Source: Chloroflexota bacterium (GTDB lineage Bacteria > Chloroflexota > Dehalococcoidia > Lucifugimonadales > Lucifugimonadaceae). Taken from it: a stretch of DNA of 62,670 nucleotides. Position 1 is the stretch's first letter. Each line of letters begins with the position of its first letter. Positions 51,444 to 61,800 of this stretch are shown one piece after another. The notes beneath the pieces were generated by a model. The model worked only from the letters and a program-made list of their open reading frames with translations, made no database searches and was not told where the DNA came from. The stretch is from the NCBI GenBank assembly GCA_027618835.1, contig JAQCHZ010000016.1:1-62670 (forward strand), written 5' to 3'. A program made the position numbers and the translations under genes.

Positions 51444-52589
51444 ATGGTCTCGATGATCAGGGACGAGGGGCGGGTTCTAACCCAGCCCGACATTCCGCAT
51501 GCTGAACCCAAAATGGGCAAAGTAGCGGTTATATATACAACGCCCGAAACGGTGATCGAAGACTACGCACGTCTTCTCGATCTAGCCGACTACCAAACCG
51601 CTCTCATCCCAGATATCGACACCTTTCTCAAGGTGAACATTTCCTGGCAGCACTACTATCCTGCCTGCTCAACCGCTCCTTGGCAGATTGATGGCGTTAC
51701 TCAAAAGCTTCGGGCCGATGGTTTCGACAAGCTCACCGCTGCTCACAACGGAACGGTTGTGGTTAACCCGGATGAAGGTCGTGAGAAGAACAAGCACAAG
51801 CTGGTTGAAGACCGCCTTGGACTAGATCACGTAACTCTCGACGTTCCGCCGGTGAAGTGGGTTCCGTACAAGCCGACTGCCAAAATGCTAGTCCTCGACG
51901 ATGTCTATAAAGACGGCCTGTACATTCCTGAGGTGTTCCCGGGAACGAACATTGTTCAACTTCCTACCGTGAAAACCCACGTGTTCACGACAATGACGGG
52001 TGCTATGAAGAACGCTTTCGGCGGTCTGCTGCACCGATATCGTCACTGGACTCACTCGGTAATTCACGAAACTCTGGTAGATCTACTTCAGATTCAGAAA
52101 GAGATTCACTCGGGTCTATTCGCTGTGATGGACGGAACGTTTGCTGGTGACGGTCCAGGTCCTCGCGCAATGCGGATTCACAACAAAAACGTGATTCTCG
52201 CTTCTGCCGACCAAGTTGCGATCGATGCTGTTGCGGCGAAAATGATGGGACTCGACCCAATGTCGATTCCGATGATTCGTATCGCTCACGAGATGGGTCT
52301 TGGTGTCGGCAAGCCTTCAGAAATCGAAGTTGTCGGTGATGATATTGCTGACGTGAACTGGAATTTTAGTGGCAACGAAAGCACGCTCGCTTCCCGTGGC
52401 CAAAAATTGATCTATCACGGTCCTTTGAAGCCGCTCGAAGGCGCACTGTTGCGGTCACCAATCGCCCCTTGGGCATACTGGGCGTCGAACGTTTACCACA
52501 ATAAATTCTGGCTTCCAATGGTCGGCCGCAAGCGCGTAAATGAAGCGCTCAAAACCGACTGGGGACAGCTATTCGAGAACTATAAATAG
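51444..52589 (+). CDS. DUF362 domain protein
   Basis: About 380 residues of the DUF362 family: GKVAVIYTTPETVIEDYARL, FLKVNISWQHYYPACSTAPW, NIVQLPTVKTHVFTTMTGAM, KNAFGGLLHRYRHWTH, AVMDGTFAGDGPGPRAMRIH and DQVAIDAVAAKMMGLDP are characteristic. Many members carry a ferredoxin domain or Cys pairs; this one has no iron-sulfur motif. Function is not established. The frame is open from 51390; ATG 51444 or 51453 are likelier starts since the 5' part overlaps the divergent amidohydrolase promoter region. A UxuA-like gene follows on the same strand. Confidence 0.85.
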   Translation: MVSMIRDEGRVLTQPDIPHAEPKMGKVAVIYTTPETVIEDYARLLDLADYQTALIPDIDTFLKVNISWQHYYPACSTAPWQIDGVTQKLRADGFDKLTAAHNGTVVVNPDEGREKNKHKLVEDRLGLDHVTLDVPPVKWVPYKPTAKMLVLDDVYKDGLYIPEVFPGTNIVQLPTVKTHVFTTMTGAMKNAFGGLLHRYRHWTHSVIHETLVDLLQIQKEIHSGLFAVMDGTFAGDGPGPRAMRIHNKNVILASADQVAIDAVAAKMMGLDPMSIPMIRIAHEMGLGVGKPSEIEVVGDDIADVNWNFSGNESTLASRGQKLIYHGPLKPLEGALLRSPIAPWAYWASNVYHNKFWLPMVGRKRVNEALKTDWGQLFENYK

Positions 52590-52689
52590 TGCCGGTGGCA
52601 CGGTTTCTTGGTAATGTCGGCTCGATTGGTAATTAGGCAGTTGTATTCGAACCAAGGATAAATGCTTCGCAATATTGGGAAAATAAAAC

Positions 52690-53700
52690 ATGCGTTTAGG
52701 TTTCAATTTCGTTAATGGCACGAATCCTGGTGATACACCTCTCGATGAGTTGCTAACTTTTTCGGCTCAGTACGGTGCGACGGACATCGTTCTTCAGTCT
52801 TACACCGGCATGGGTGTTGGCGAAAAATGGGCTGTGGTTCCCGGTGAATCGAAATGGGAAGTTGATGACCTCGTAGCGGTGAGAAAACGTGTCGAATCGC
52901 ATGGTCTTCATTTGGAGGCGCTCGAAAACGTTCCAAGTGCTTTCTACGATCACATCATGCTTGGTGGTCCGAAGCGAGACGAGCAGATCGAAAACATGAT
53001 CCACACCGTGCGAAGTATTGCACGAGCTGGTATTCCTATTTTCGGATACAACTGGATGCCTTCCGGCGTATGGCGGAACGACGAAAACTCCGTTCACCGA
53101 GCAGGTACAACAGTTACCGCTTACGATCATTCTCAGCACACTGATCACGATCTGACACATGGACGTGAGTACACCGAAGAGGAGATGTGGGCGAATCTGG
53201 AATACTGGATCAAGATAATCACTCCGGTCGCCGAAGAAGAGGGAATTCGTATTGGAATTCACCCTGCCGACCCTCCAGTAGATTCAGTTGGTGGTGTTCC
53301 TCGCTTGCTCAACAGTTTCGCTGCGTACAAGCGATTAACTGAGATCGTTGATTCGCCATCGAACGCGATCGAGTTCTGTCAGGGAACGTTCTCTGAAATG
53401 GACGACGCTGAGGGTGAAGGAATCTACGACATGATTCGCTACTTCGGCGAACGTAAGAAGATTCTCTACGTGCACTTCAGGAACGTATCGAACGCTGGCG
53501 AGCCGTTTGTTGAGGAGTTCATCAACACAGGTCACGTCGACATGATTCGAGCATTCAAGATCTACAAAGAAGTCGGATTCGAAGGCGTGCTTGTCAACGA
53601 CCACGTTCCGGTCACGACTGGCGATACCCAGTGGGGTCATCAGGGCCGAGCGTACGCCAACGGCTACATACAGGCGTTGATGGATGTGTTCGACGACTAG
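52690..53700 (+). CDS. Mannonate dehydratase (UxuA)-like protein
   Basis: A 336-residue TIM-barrel of the UxuA type, which dehydrates D-mannonate to 2-keto-3-deoxygluconate in glucuronate breakdown. GIPIFGYNWMPSGVWR, IRIGIHPADPPVDSVGGVPR, EFCQGTFSEM, ILYVHFRNV and VNDHVPVTTGDTQWGHQGRA correspond to the metal- and substrate-binding strands. It is shorter than E. coli UxuA (about 394), as are many SAR202-type paralogues, and no uronate isomerase or KDG kinase gene is near, so the substrate may differ. ATG 52690 fits the family start. Confidence 0.86.
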   Translation: MRLGFNFVNGTNPGDTPLDELLTFSAQYGATDIVLQSYTGMGVGEKWAVVPGESKWEVDDLVAVRKRVESHGLHLEALENVPSAFYDHIMLGGPKRDEQIENMIHTVRSIARAGIPIFGYNWMPSGVWRNDENSVHRAGTTVTAYDHSQHTDHDLTHGREYTEEEMWANLEYWIKIITPVAEEEGIRIGIHPADPPVDSVGGVPRLLNSFAAYKRLTEIVDSPSNAIEFCQGTFSEMDDAEGEGIYDMIRYFGERKKILYVHFRNVSNAGEPFVEEFINTGHVDMIRAFKIYKEVGFEGVLVNDHVPVTTGDTQWGHQGRAYANGYIQALMDVFDD

Positions 53701-53776
53701 CCACGGCTCCGATCAACACGGAATGGTTGTTATTGGTAGTCGCCAATTTATTTGATGGCACTAAAATGCTTCGATC

Positions 53777-55639
53777 ATGCTTGTTGCCAACCTAAATAAC
53801 GTCACTGCCCAGTACGGCAGTCAAAAAGTCCTAAAGGGCGTTACTTTTGAGATTGGTTCTGAAGATCGATTAGGGCTGATTGGTCCGAACGGATCTGGTA
53901 AAACGACCATGCTCAAGATTCTTCTTGGAGAAGACGTCCCGAGCGACGGCGGTGTTCACATCGCCACAAACGTGCGAGTCGGCTACGTGCCGCAGTATGT
54001 GGACGCTGGCGACGATGAGTTAGTGATGGATTGGCTAGTTGCTGAATATGTCGAGTTGGAAAACGATCTTCGGCAGGCTGAGTCAGACATGGCGACGGCA
54101 TCTCCCGAAGAACTCGATGAGGCGATGGAGTCGTACCAAGTCGCGCGCGATAAATACGATGCTTCCGATGCCGATAATCGACCTGCTGAAGCCCAAAAGA
54201 CGCTCGATTCGCTAGGTCTTCAAGGAATGGAAGACCAGGTAATCGGCACGTTGTCGGGTGGCGAGAAGAACGTTCTTTCGCTAGCGAAGGCGTTGCTGAA
54301 AGACCCAAATTTTCTGATACTCGACGAACCCGGTAATCATCTGGATTTTCAAGGATTGGCTTGGCTCGAAGAGTTCTTGATTTCGTTCAATGGCGCAGTT
54401 CTGATCGTTTCGCACAACCGGCACACGCTCGACCGCGTAGCAACTGGGATTCTTACGCTCGAAGATGGCAAGGTAAGTCGATACGTTGGCGGATACTCCA
54501 ACTATCGAGCTACACGTCTCCGAGAATTATTGGCGCAACAGGCCGACTACAGCGCGAATCAAAAACGACTCGCCCAGCTCGAAGCATTGGTTAAACGACT
54601 CGAACTGACTGCACGTGCCCAGGCAAGCAAAAAGGCAGGTAGGCGGCTGCGATCTCGCCGTTCGCAGTTAGCTCGCGAAGAGGATCAAGCGGTCGAGAAG
54701 CCGGTGTCGGAAGTTTCGGCGATCGGAGCGGAGTTCGTCGGTGGCAAGACGCAGGCGAACATCGTGCTACAGGTTCGAGGGTATTCGAAGCGGTTCGACG
54801 ATAACTCGCTGCTCGAAAATGTTGATCTTGATATCACCAGCGGCGAACGAGTTGCGATTATCGGGCCAAACGGTAGCGGTAAGACGTCGATGCTCAAAGA
54901 CATCATCGAATTTGGCGATTGGAACAACGATGTCATTCGGATTGGACCGAGCATTCGAACTGGATACGCTGCTCAACAGCAGGAAATTCTCGATGGTGAT
55001 CGAACGATTCTCGAAGCGATGAAGTCGTCACCGCCGGAGAGCAACGAGACGGTCGCTTTCGCGCTGCTTAGAAATTTCTTGTTCACGCGAGAAGATCTGA
55101 TCAAGAAGGTTTCGAATTTATCGGGTGGTGAGCGCAATCGGTTGCAGTTGGCTTCGCTGATGAAATTGAAGCCGAATTTTCTGATACTCGACGAGCCGAC
55201 GAATCATATGGATATTCCTGCTCGTGAAGCTATCGAAGAAGCACTTTACGAGTATGAAGGTACGATTCTGGTCGTGTCTCACGATCGTTACTTCTTGGAC
55301 AAGATCGTTGGACGGGTTGTTGAGTTGGACAACCGCGATCTAGTTTCGTTCGAGGGCAACTTTTCTGAATACTGGCAGGCTGCGGAAAAGGCTTCCGGGA
55401 CTGAAAGAGGACGAGTATCGAGTCGGGGTGCTGATAGAAAACGGGCCAAGAACGGTCGAGTCGAACGAGCTGAGGTTCGCGCAGATGTAGCGTTGTTGGA
55501 GCGTCGAATTTACGAGGCGGAATCTGGAAAATTGGAACTCGAACAAGCGCTTAGTGATGCGTTCGAGCAGAAGGATATTCGGGCAGGTAAAAAACTGAAC
55601 CAACAACTAGTACGCAACACGTCACTGCTCAATGACTAG
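53777..55639 (+). CDS. ABC-F family ATPase
   Basis: A 620-residue protein with two ABC domains and no membrane part. Domain 1: GPNGSGKTT (36-44), LSGGE (159-163) and ILDEPGNHLD (181-190; Gly for the usual Thr). A charged linker of about 80 residues (ALVKRLELTARAQASKKAGR) is the P-site tRNA interaction motif. Domain 2: GPNGSGKTS, NLSGGERNRLQLASLM and LILDEPTNHMDI. A C-terminal coiled coil follows. ABC-F proteins act on stalled ribosomes or protect against antibiotics; it resembles neither a named resistance type nor EttA closely. Alone on its strand. Confidence 0.9.
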   Translation: MLVANLNNVTAQYGSQKVLKGVTFEIGSEDRLGLIGPNGSGKTTMLKILLGEDVPSDGGVHIATNVRVGYVPQYVDAGDDELVMDWLVAEYVELENDLRQAESDMATASPEELDEAMESYQVARDKYDASDADNRPAEAQKTLDSLGLQGMEDQVIGTLSGGEKNVLSLAKALLKDPNFLILDEPGNHLDFQGLAWLEEFLISFNGAVLIVSHNRHTLDRVATGILTLEDGKVSRYVGGYSNYRATRLRELLAQQADYSANQKRLAQLEALVKRLELTARAQASKKAGRRLRSRRSQLAREEDQAVEKPVSEVSAIGAEFVGGKTQANIVLQVRGYSKRFDDNSLLENVDLDITSGERVAIIGPNGSGKTSMLKDIIEFGDWNNDVIRIGPSIRTGYAAQQQEILDGDRTILEAMKSSPPESNETVAFALLRNFLFTREDLIKKVSNLSGGERNRLQLASLMKLKPNFLILDEPTNHMDIPAREAIEEALYEYEGTILVVSHDRYFLDKIVGRVVELDNRDLVSFEGNFSEYWQAAEKASGTERGRVSSRGADRKRAKNGRVERAEVRADVALLERRIYEAESGKLELEQALSDAFEQKDIRAGKKLNQQLVRNTSLLND

Positions 55640-55784
55640 TACGAGCAATGGGCGGCGAAGGCTTAGGGTTGCCGACGGCTATCGATGAAGCGACGGCGTT
55701 GCCTTTGGTGGACGGAATCGGTCAATAGCGTTGGGTTGGGGTGCTGATTGCCACGCATGACAGAGGTAGCGAATCGTGCCTGTC

Positions 55785-56117
55785 TTACGCTCCGGAGGCG
55801 GGTGGCGGCCCATCGGAATGGCCTTCGTGGAGGGTGCTGTCGTCTTGGGTGAACACTCCGAGATCGCGACCTTGGTGAACGTGAACTACTAGGTCTTCCC
55901 GTTCGATTCCTACGGCGTCGGTTAGATCTTCATCGACCATCGACATCAGCTCTTGGATCGTGTCCTGAGTTTGCGATTCGGAGACGATCATCGTGCCGTG
56001 AACCATACCCGGTACGAAATGTAGATCGAGTCGACCCACCGGCTTGCCATCTTCGAGAATCGTGTAGCACTCGCCGGTGGGCGTGCGGACTTCTCGTTCA
56101 AAGTAAAACTGTGCCAT
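55785..56117 (-). CDS. Hypothetical protein after proA
   Basis: A 110-residue acidic protein, MAQFYFEREVRTPTGECYTI onward, with VGRLDLHFVPGMVHGTMIV and a run of Asp/Glu. It is predicted to be a small alpha/beta cytosolic protein with a disordered end (SDGPPPASGA). No family is recognised beyond likely homologues in related Chloroflexota. It starts 16 bases after the proA stop, so it belongs to the proB-proA unit. A role in proline synthesis cannot be claimed. Confidence 0.75.
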   Translation of the reverse strand: MAQFYFEREVRTPTGECYTILEDGKPVGRLDLHFVPGMVHGTMIVSESQTQDTIQELMSMVDEDLTDAVGIEREDLVVHVHQGRDLGVFTQDDSTLHEGHSDGPPPASGA

Positions 56118-56133
56118 GGATTACAGCCTATCG

Positions 56134-57411
56134 TTACTCACGTACCTGGCCGTGCCCGCGGACCTTCCACTTGTAAGTGGTGATCTCCTTGAGTCCCATT
56201 GGACCCCGGGCATGGAGTTTGTTGGTTGATATGGCAACTTCAGCGCCGAGTCCGAACTGGGCGCCATCGTTGAAGTAGGTCGAAGTGTTGGCGAAAACTG
56301 CGCCCGCATCGACTTCGTTCAGGAATTGTTCGATTGTCTCGGTGTTTTCTGAAATTATTGCTTCGGAATGCTTCGAGCCATATTCGGCTATGTGATCCAT
56401 CGCTTCGTCGATTGAGTCGACGATCTTTACAGATGCGATCAATCCTAAGAACTCGGTGCCAAAATCGTCGGACTTCGCAGGAACGACTTTGGCGCCACAT
56501 GCGAGAGCATCGAGAACGCTCATAGAGCGTCCATCTGCACGGAGTTCAACATCGTGAACTCCGAACGCGGCTGCGAGGTTAGGTAGGAACTTTCGTGCGA
56601 CGCTCTGATGGATCAGCACCGTGTCCATTGCGTTGCAGACGGTAGGTCGTTTGGTTTTCGCGTTTACTACGATGTTCAAGGCATCTTCGAGATTGGCGTC
56701 AGCATCGATATACGTGTGGCAAACGCCAACGCCGCCGGTTATTGCCGGCATTTTGGCGTTTTCGCCGACGAACTTGACCAATTCAGCGCTTCCGCGCGGA
56801 ATCATCAGGTCGATCACATCGTCCATCTCTAACATTTCTTTTACAAGAGCCCTGTCGGTCGTTTCGACGAATTGAACAACGTCACTCGAAATTCCAGCGC
56901 TCTCGATCGCATTTTTTACGATGCCGGCTAAAACGGTATTGGTGAGGATGCATTCTTTGCCGCCACGTAGAACTACACCGTTGCCTGATTTGAGGCAGAG
57001 CGTTGCGATATCGATGGTGACGTTAGGGCGGCTTTCGTAGATGACACCGATAACGCCGAGTGGAACACGAACTCGTTGAAGGTTAAGTCCGTTCGGCATA
57101 TCTCGTTGTTCGAGAATTTCGTCGATTGGGTCTTCGAGCGATGCGATATTACGTGCGGCGTCTGCCATGTCTTTCACACGAGCGTTGGTCAGCGTCATGC
57201 GATCCATCATGTGGAAATTGAGACCGTTACGCTTGGCTGCTTCGAGGTCTTGCTCGTTCGCTCGCAAGATCGACATACGGTTAGCTTCGATGGCTTCGGC
57301 TATGGCGATGAGCGCTGCGTTTTTTACTTCAGTCGAAGTGCCAGCAAGCTTGCGTGAAGCAGTCTTGGCGGCCTTTGCCTGATCGTGAAGTGTTGTTGAA
57401 GTGAGTGTCAT
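56134..57411 (-). CDS. proA: Gamma-glutamyl phosphate reductase
   Basis: Reduces glutamyl-5-phosphate to glutamate semialdehyde with NADPH, the second step of proline synthesis. A 425-residue aldehyde-dehydrogenase fold: RVPLGVIGVIYESRPNVTID, SGNGVVLRGGKE, LMIPRGSAELVKFV, GVCHTYIDADANLEDA, the catalytic Cys in KRPTVCNAMDTVLIH, and near the end AEVAISTNKLHARGPMGL. Length and motifs are standard. It follows proB by 48 bases. Confidence 0.95.
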   Translation of the reverse strand: MTLTSTTLHDQAKAAKTASRKLAGTSTEVKNAALIAIAEAIEANRMSILRANEQDLEAAKRNGLNFHMMDRMTLTNARVKDMADAARNIASLEDPIDEILEQRDMPNGLNLQRVRVPLGVIGVIYESRPNVTIDIATLCLKSGNGVVLRGGKECILTNTVLAGIVKNAIESAGISSDVVQFVETTDRALVKEMLEMDDVIDLMIPRGSAELVKFVGENAKMPAITGGVGVCHTYIDADANLEDALNIVVNAKTKRPTVCNAMDTVLIHQSVARKFLPNLAAAFGVHDVELRADGRSMSVLDALACGAKVVPAKSDDFGTEFLGLIASVKIVDSIDEAMDHIAEYGSKHSEAIISENTETIEQFLNEVDAGAVFANTSTYFNDGAQFGLGAEVAISTNKLHARGPMGLKEITTYKWKVRGHGQVRE

Positions 57412-57459
57412 CGTGCTTATTTTGAGTAGGAGTTCAGATTAGGAGATTCGATTTGCCCG

Positions 57460-58611
57460 TTACGGCAGTGCCATGTTGTTGCGGTGAATTACTTCAGCAC
57501 CGTAGTAGTGGCCCAGTAAGTCGGGCAGCACGTTCGATTTTTCGCCTTTTATTCGTTCAACATCAGATGATGGGTACGAAGCAAGTCCCCATCCGATGGT
57601 CGTGCCATCAATTTCTGTAACCTCAATGATATCGCCTCGTTTGAACGGACCGGAAACCGAGGTGATTCCAATCGGCAGCAAACTGTTTCCGTTGTTCTTC
57701 AGTGCATTGGATGCGCCAGCGTCGACTGCGACGCTTCCGCGATGTTCGGTGCGACCGGTGAGAATCCAGCGTTTACGACTTTCACGTCGAGAAACACTCG
57801 AAACGAACCGGGTGCCGACTTTCTCGCCATTGCAGATCGATTCGATCACGCCATCGATTCTTCCCGAGGCAATAACCATAGGAATTCCCGAATCGGTCGA
57901 TAGCCGCGCTGCTTCGAGCTTGCTTGCCATCCCGCCTCTGCCCTGAAGATCGTGGGGGCCACGTGCGGCATTTTCTATCGATTGGTCGATTTTGTCGACG
58001 ATGGATATTAGTTCAGAGTTGGGGTCGATGTGCGGATCGGTTTTGTGTAGACCGTCCATATCTCCAAGAAGAATCAGCAGATCGGCATCGACGGTGTTTG
58101 CGACCATCGCAGATAGTCGGTCATTATCGCCATAAACTTCGCCCGCGAGTTCTTCGACCGCTACTACGTCGTTCTCATTAATAATCGGTATTGCGCCAAT
58201 TGAAAGCAAAGCATCGAGCGTATTTCGCACGTTTAGATAACGAGATCGACTTTGCAAATCGCCGCGTGAGATAAGTGCTTGGGCCACTTCAACATCGTGA
58301 TTGGCGAAAAGCTGTGCGAACGTCATCATCAACTGTGGTTGGCCTAAAGCGGCTAGCGCCTGTCGATAGGCGACAGTGCCTCGTTGGAGCTTGTTTTTGC
58401 GCGGCGTGCGGGCGAGTGATTCTCGGCCTGCGGCAACCGCTCCTGAACTGACGATCAATACTTCTATGCCCGAAGATTTCACGGAAGAGATTTGAGCGAA
58501 GATGCTGCCAATCGTTTCGAGGTCCAGCGCGTCCTTACCGCCTGTAAGCAGGTTGGTTCCGAGTTTCACGACGATACGGCTTGGTCGTTTTGGCCGCTTG
58601 TTATCCATCAT
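57460..58611 (-). CDS. proB: Glutamate 5-kinase
   Basis: Phosphorylates glutamate, the first and feedback-controlled step of proline synthesis. The amino-acid kinase domain has RIVVKLGTNLLTGG, LIVSSGAVAAGRESL, GQPQLMM, PIINENDVVAVEEL, YGDNDRLSAMVAN and GRGGMASKLEAARLSTDSG. A C-terminal PUA domain starts near 285 (GSVAVDAGASNALKNNGNSL). At 383 residues it is the full-length type. Start ATG 58611, or the next codon 58608, also ATG. Confidence 0.95.
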   Translation of the reverse strand: MMDNKRPKRPSRIVVKLGTNLLTGGKDALDLETIGSIFAQISSVKSSGIEVLIVSSGAVAAGRESLARTPRKNKLQRGTVAYRQALAALGQPQLMMTFAQLFANHDVEVAQALISRGDLQSRSRYLNVRNTLDALLSIGAIPIINENDVVAVEELAGEVYGDNDRLSAMVANTVDADLLILLGDMDGLHKTDPHIDPNSELISIVDKIDQSIENAARGPHDLQGRGGMASKLEAARLSTDSGIPMVIASGRIDGVIESICNGEKVGTRFVSSVSRRESRKRWILTGRTEHRGSVAVDAGASNALKNNGNSLLPIGITSVSGPFKRGDIIEVTEIDGTTIGWGLASYPSSDVERIKGEKSNVLPDLLGHYYGAEVIHRNNMALP

Positions 58612-58817
58612 TTATTGATTGTGGAGCAAGAACGCACATAGTTGACGAAATTTGTATTGGTTATTTTGTAACGTAGGCGACCCCCAGTGCTAGCATGGAA
58701 CGACACCAAGGTCATTGGATTTCGTTCCATGGCCCTCTAGCTGTGTTGGCACGGTGTTGGTTAAGGCTTTTAGCCCGATCAGCGCAGAGCCTGAATTATA
58801 GGTACCCGGAAATCTGA

Positions 58818-61800
58818 ATGAGTTTGTCTGGATTGCTCCCACTGCTCGGTGAAACCGAACAGTTTGCAGCACTTCTAAATAGTCTCCGTGCTCCACGAGC
58901 ACACGCGGCAGTGATAGCACCAGACCCCGCCACGGAATGCACTGTGGCGACAATTTGGCGCGAGTCTGCCGCGCCTATTTTCGTTTTGACCCCTAATCCG
59001 GGGTCGGCTCGACGTTTTCATGATCGCCTATTCACCTGGCTTGGCGATGATGCTCCCATCTTCCACTTTTCCGAGTCAGAAGACATCCCGTTTGAACGTT
59101 ATATTCCAGATCGCGGAGCTAGCCATGCTCGACTTCGCGCACTTGCCGCAATGCGTGGTGACATAAAAGGCGTTAAACAGCCGATAGTTATCGCTTCGGT
59201 TAACGCCGCTGCTCAGGCAACTCTTGAACGTGCGGTTTTCGATTCATCAACCCACACACTGAGTGTGAGAAATCGAATCGATCTTGAATCTCAGATTCAT
59301 CAATGGGTTGAGATGGGGTATATCCATGAGCCGACAGTCGAGACCCCTGGCACATTCGCACGCCGTGGCGGAATTCTCGACATATTCCCGGCCTCAAACG
59401 ATCGTCCGGTTCGGATCGAGCTGTTCGACGATGAAATCGAAAGCATTCGATTCTTCGATCCGGGTACTCAACGGTCTGCTGCAAAGACTCGAAGCGTAAT
59501 TATTCCTCCCGCCCTCGAAACATTACCGATGTTGGCAGATCAAGAGCGAGTGCAAGGGCTTCTCGGCAATATGGATCTAGCGGCCACTTCAGAAGAGGCA
59601 CAACGTCGAATTCCATCGGAACTGAGTCACGCACTTGCCGGAGAGGTGCTTGACGAAATTTCTTACTACGCTGGCTTTTTCAACCTTGGCAACGTGTTCG
59701 ACTACATGCCGGCTGAAAGCCTGATGGTCGCCTTACGCCCTGGTGCAATCGAAGAAACATCTCAGGGCCAAGACAGGCGCATTGCGCAGCTCCGGGCAAA
59801 CAAAGAGAAGCGCGGCGATGTGCCAGTTGGCTTCGCACAGCCTCACCTAGAGTGGGGTTTCATTTCTGACGCTATCGATTCCCGACCCAAGAGCATCACA
59901 CTGTCACCGTGGGGCATCGACGCGGAGGAACTTCAGGGTGGCGCCTTAGCACTCCCGTTGAAGTTACTGCCACTGGTGAGCGGCGGAGTCGAAACGGCTT
60001 TAGAAGTCGTTCGCAAGGGCATTCCTGAAAACAAACGCACGGTCGTAATAACGAATCACGCACAGCGATTCCATGAAATTGCCGAAGAGGCAGGCGTCGA
60101 ATCAAGCCTTGTAAAAACTGTTGATAAAGCTCCCGAACCCGGCGAAATCCATATCGTCACAGGGCATTTGCTTACAGGTTTCTCGATTGAAACTGCCGAT
60201 GGCACAGAGGTTTCGATTCTCAGTGATGCCGAAGTGTTTGGTGTTCAAAAAGAGCGTCGCCGAGTACGAAAACGTCCAATGCGTAAGGGGCCAGCGCTCG
60301 AGCAGCTCAAGCCCGACTCGTACGTGGTTCACGTCGAGCACGGTGTTGCCAAATTCATTGGCACTCAGGTCATGGGCGCCGGAGGTCAGGAATATCTGGT
60401 TCTCGAATACGCTCAAGATGACAAGCTATACGTTCCTACCGAGCATCTTGATCGAATTCAGCTCTATCACGGTGCCGCAGACTCATCGCCTAAGCTCACC
60501 CGACTCGGCACTCAGGAGTGGAGTAAGGCGCGAGCACGAGCCAAGAAGGCCACCGAGCAGCTTGCCGGCGAGTTGATCGCTTTATACGCGTCACGAAAGA
60601 TTGCAACTGGATTCGCCGCCACGCCCGATACTCCTTGGCAGGATTCGCTCGAAGCAAGCTTCCCGTTTGAGGAAACTCCCGACCAGCTAACGACCATCGA
60701 AGCTGTGAAGGCCGATATGGAATCGTCACAGCCGATGGATCGATTGGTTTGTGGTGACGTTGGTTACGGTAAAACGGAAATCGCATTGCGAGCAGCGTTC
60801 AAAACGGTGCAATCGGGTCGACAGGTTGCGATTCTGGTACCGACGACCGTGCTTGCTCAACAGCACTTAGTAACCTTTTCCGAGCGGCTAGATCCGTTCC
60901 CTGCGAGTGTCGATATGCTCTCTCGGTTCCGTACGGACAAGCAACAGAAAGAGACGATCGCCAAGGTCGCCAACGGCAGCGTAGATATCGTTATCGGCAC
61001 GCACCGTTTGCTGCAAAAGGACGTCAAGTTCAAAGATCTCGGGCTCGTAATCATCGACGAAGAGCACAAGTTTGGCGTTTCGCATAAAGAGCGACTCAAA
61101 AAGATGCGTACGCAGGTCGACATCATGGCACTGAGCGCGACGCCGATTCCCAGGACGTTGCACATGTCGCTGGCGGGTGTTCGAGACATGAGTACGATCG
61201 AAACACCGCCGGAAGAGCGACTGCCGATCAAGACCTACGTATCGGAAGAGAGCGACGATCTAACTCGGGAAGCGATACTTCGCGAGCTCGATCGAGGTGG
61301 TCAGGTCTTCTATTTGCATAATCGCGTTAAAGACATCGAGCTTGTTGCAAGCAAACTGAAAAAACTTGTACCTGAGGCAAACGTGCAGATCGGCCATGGC
61401 CAGATGCCTGAGGATGAACTCGAGAAGGTGGTGGCATCGTTCGATCGCCACGAGTTCGACGTGCTTCTGTGTACAACTATCATCGAATCGGGAGTCGACC
61501 TACCGAACGCCAACACCTTGATCGTCGATAGAGCCGACAAGTTCGGTCTGTCGCAGCTGTACCAAATTCGTGGTCGAATCGGACGTGGCGCTAACCGGGC
61601 ATACGCATATTTGATGGTTCCACGTGCAAAGGCTCTTACCGAACAAGCTGAACAACGCCTGAATACGATTCTCGCTGCAACCGAGCTCGGAGCTGGGTAC
61701 CAAATCGCACTTCGTGACCTTGAAATTAGAGGCATTGGAAACTTGCTCGGAGCCGAGCAATCGGGTCAGATTTCGGCAATAGGATTTGATCTCTACAGCA

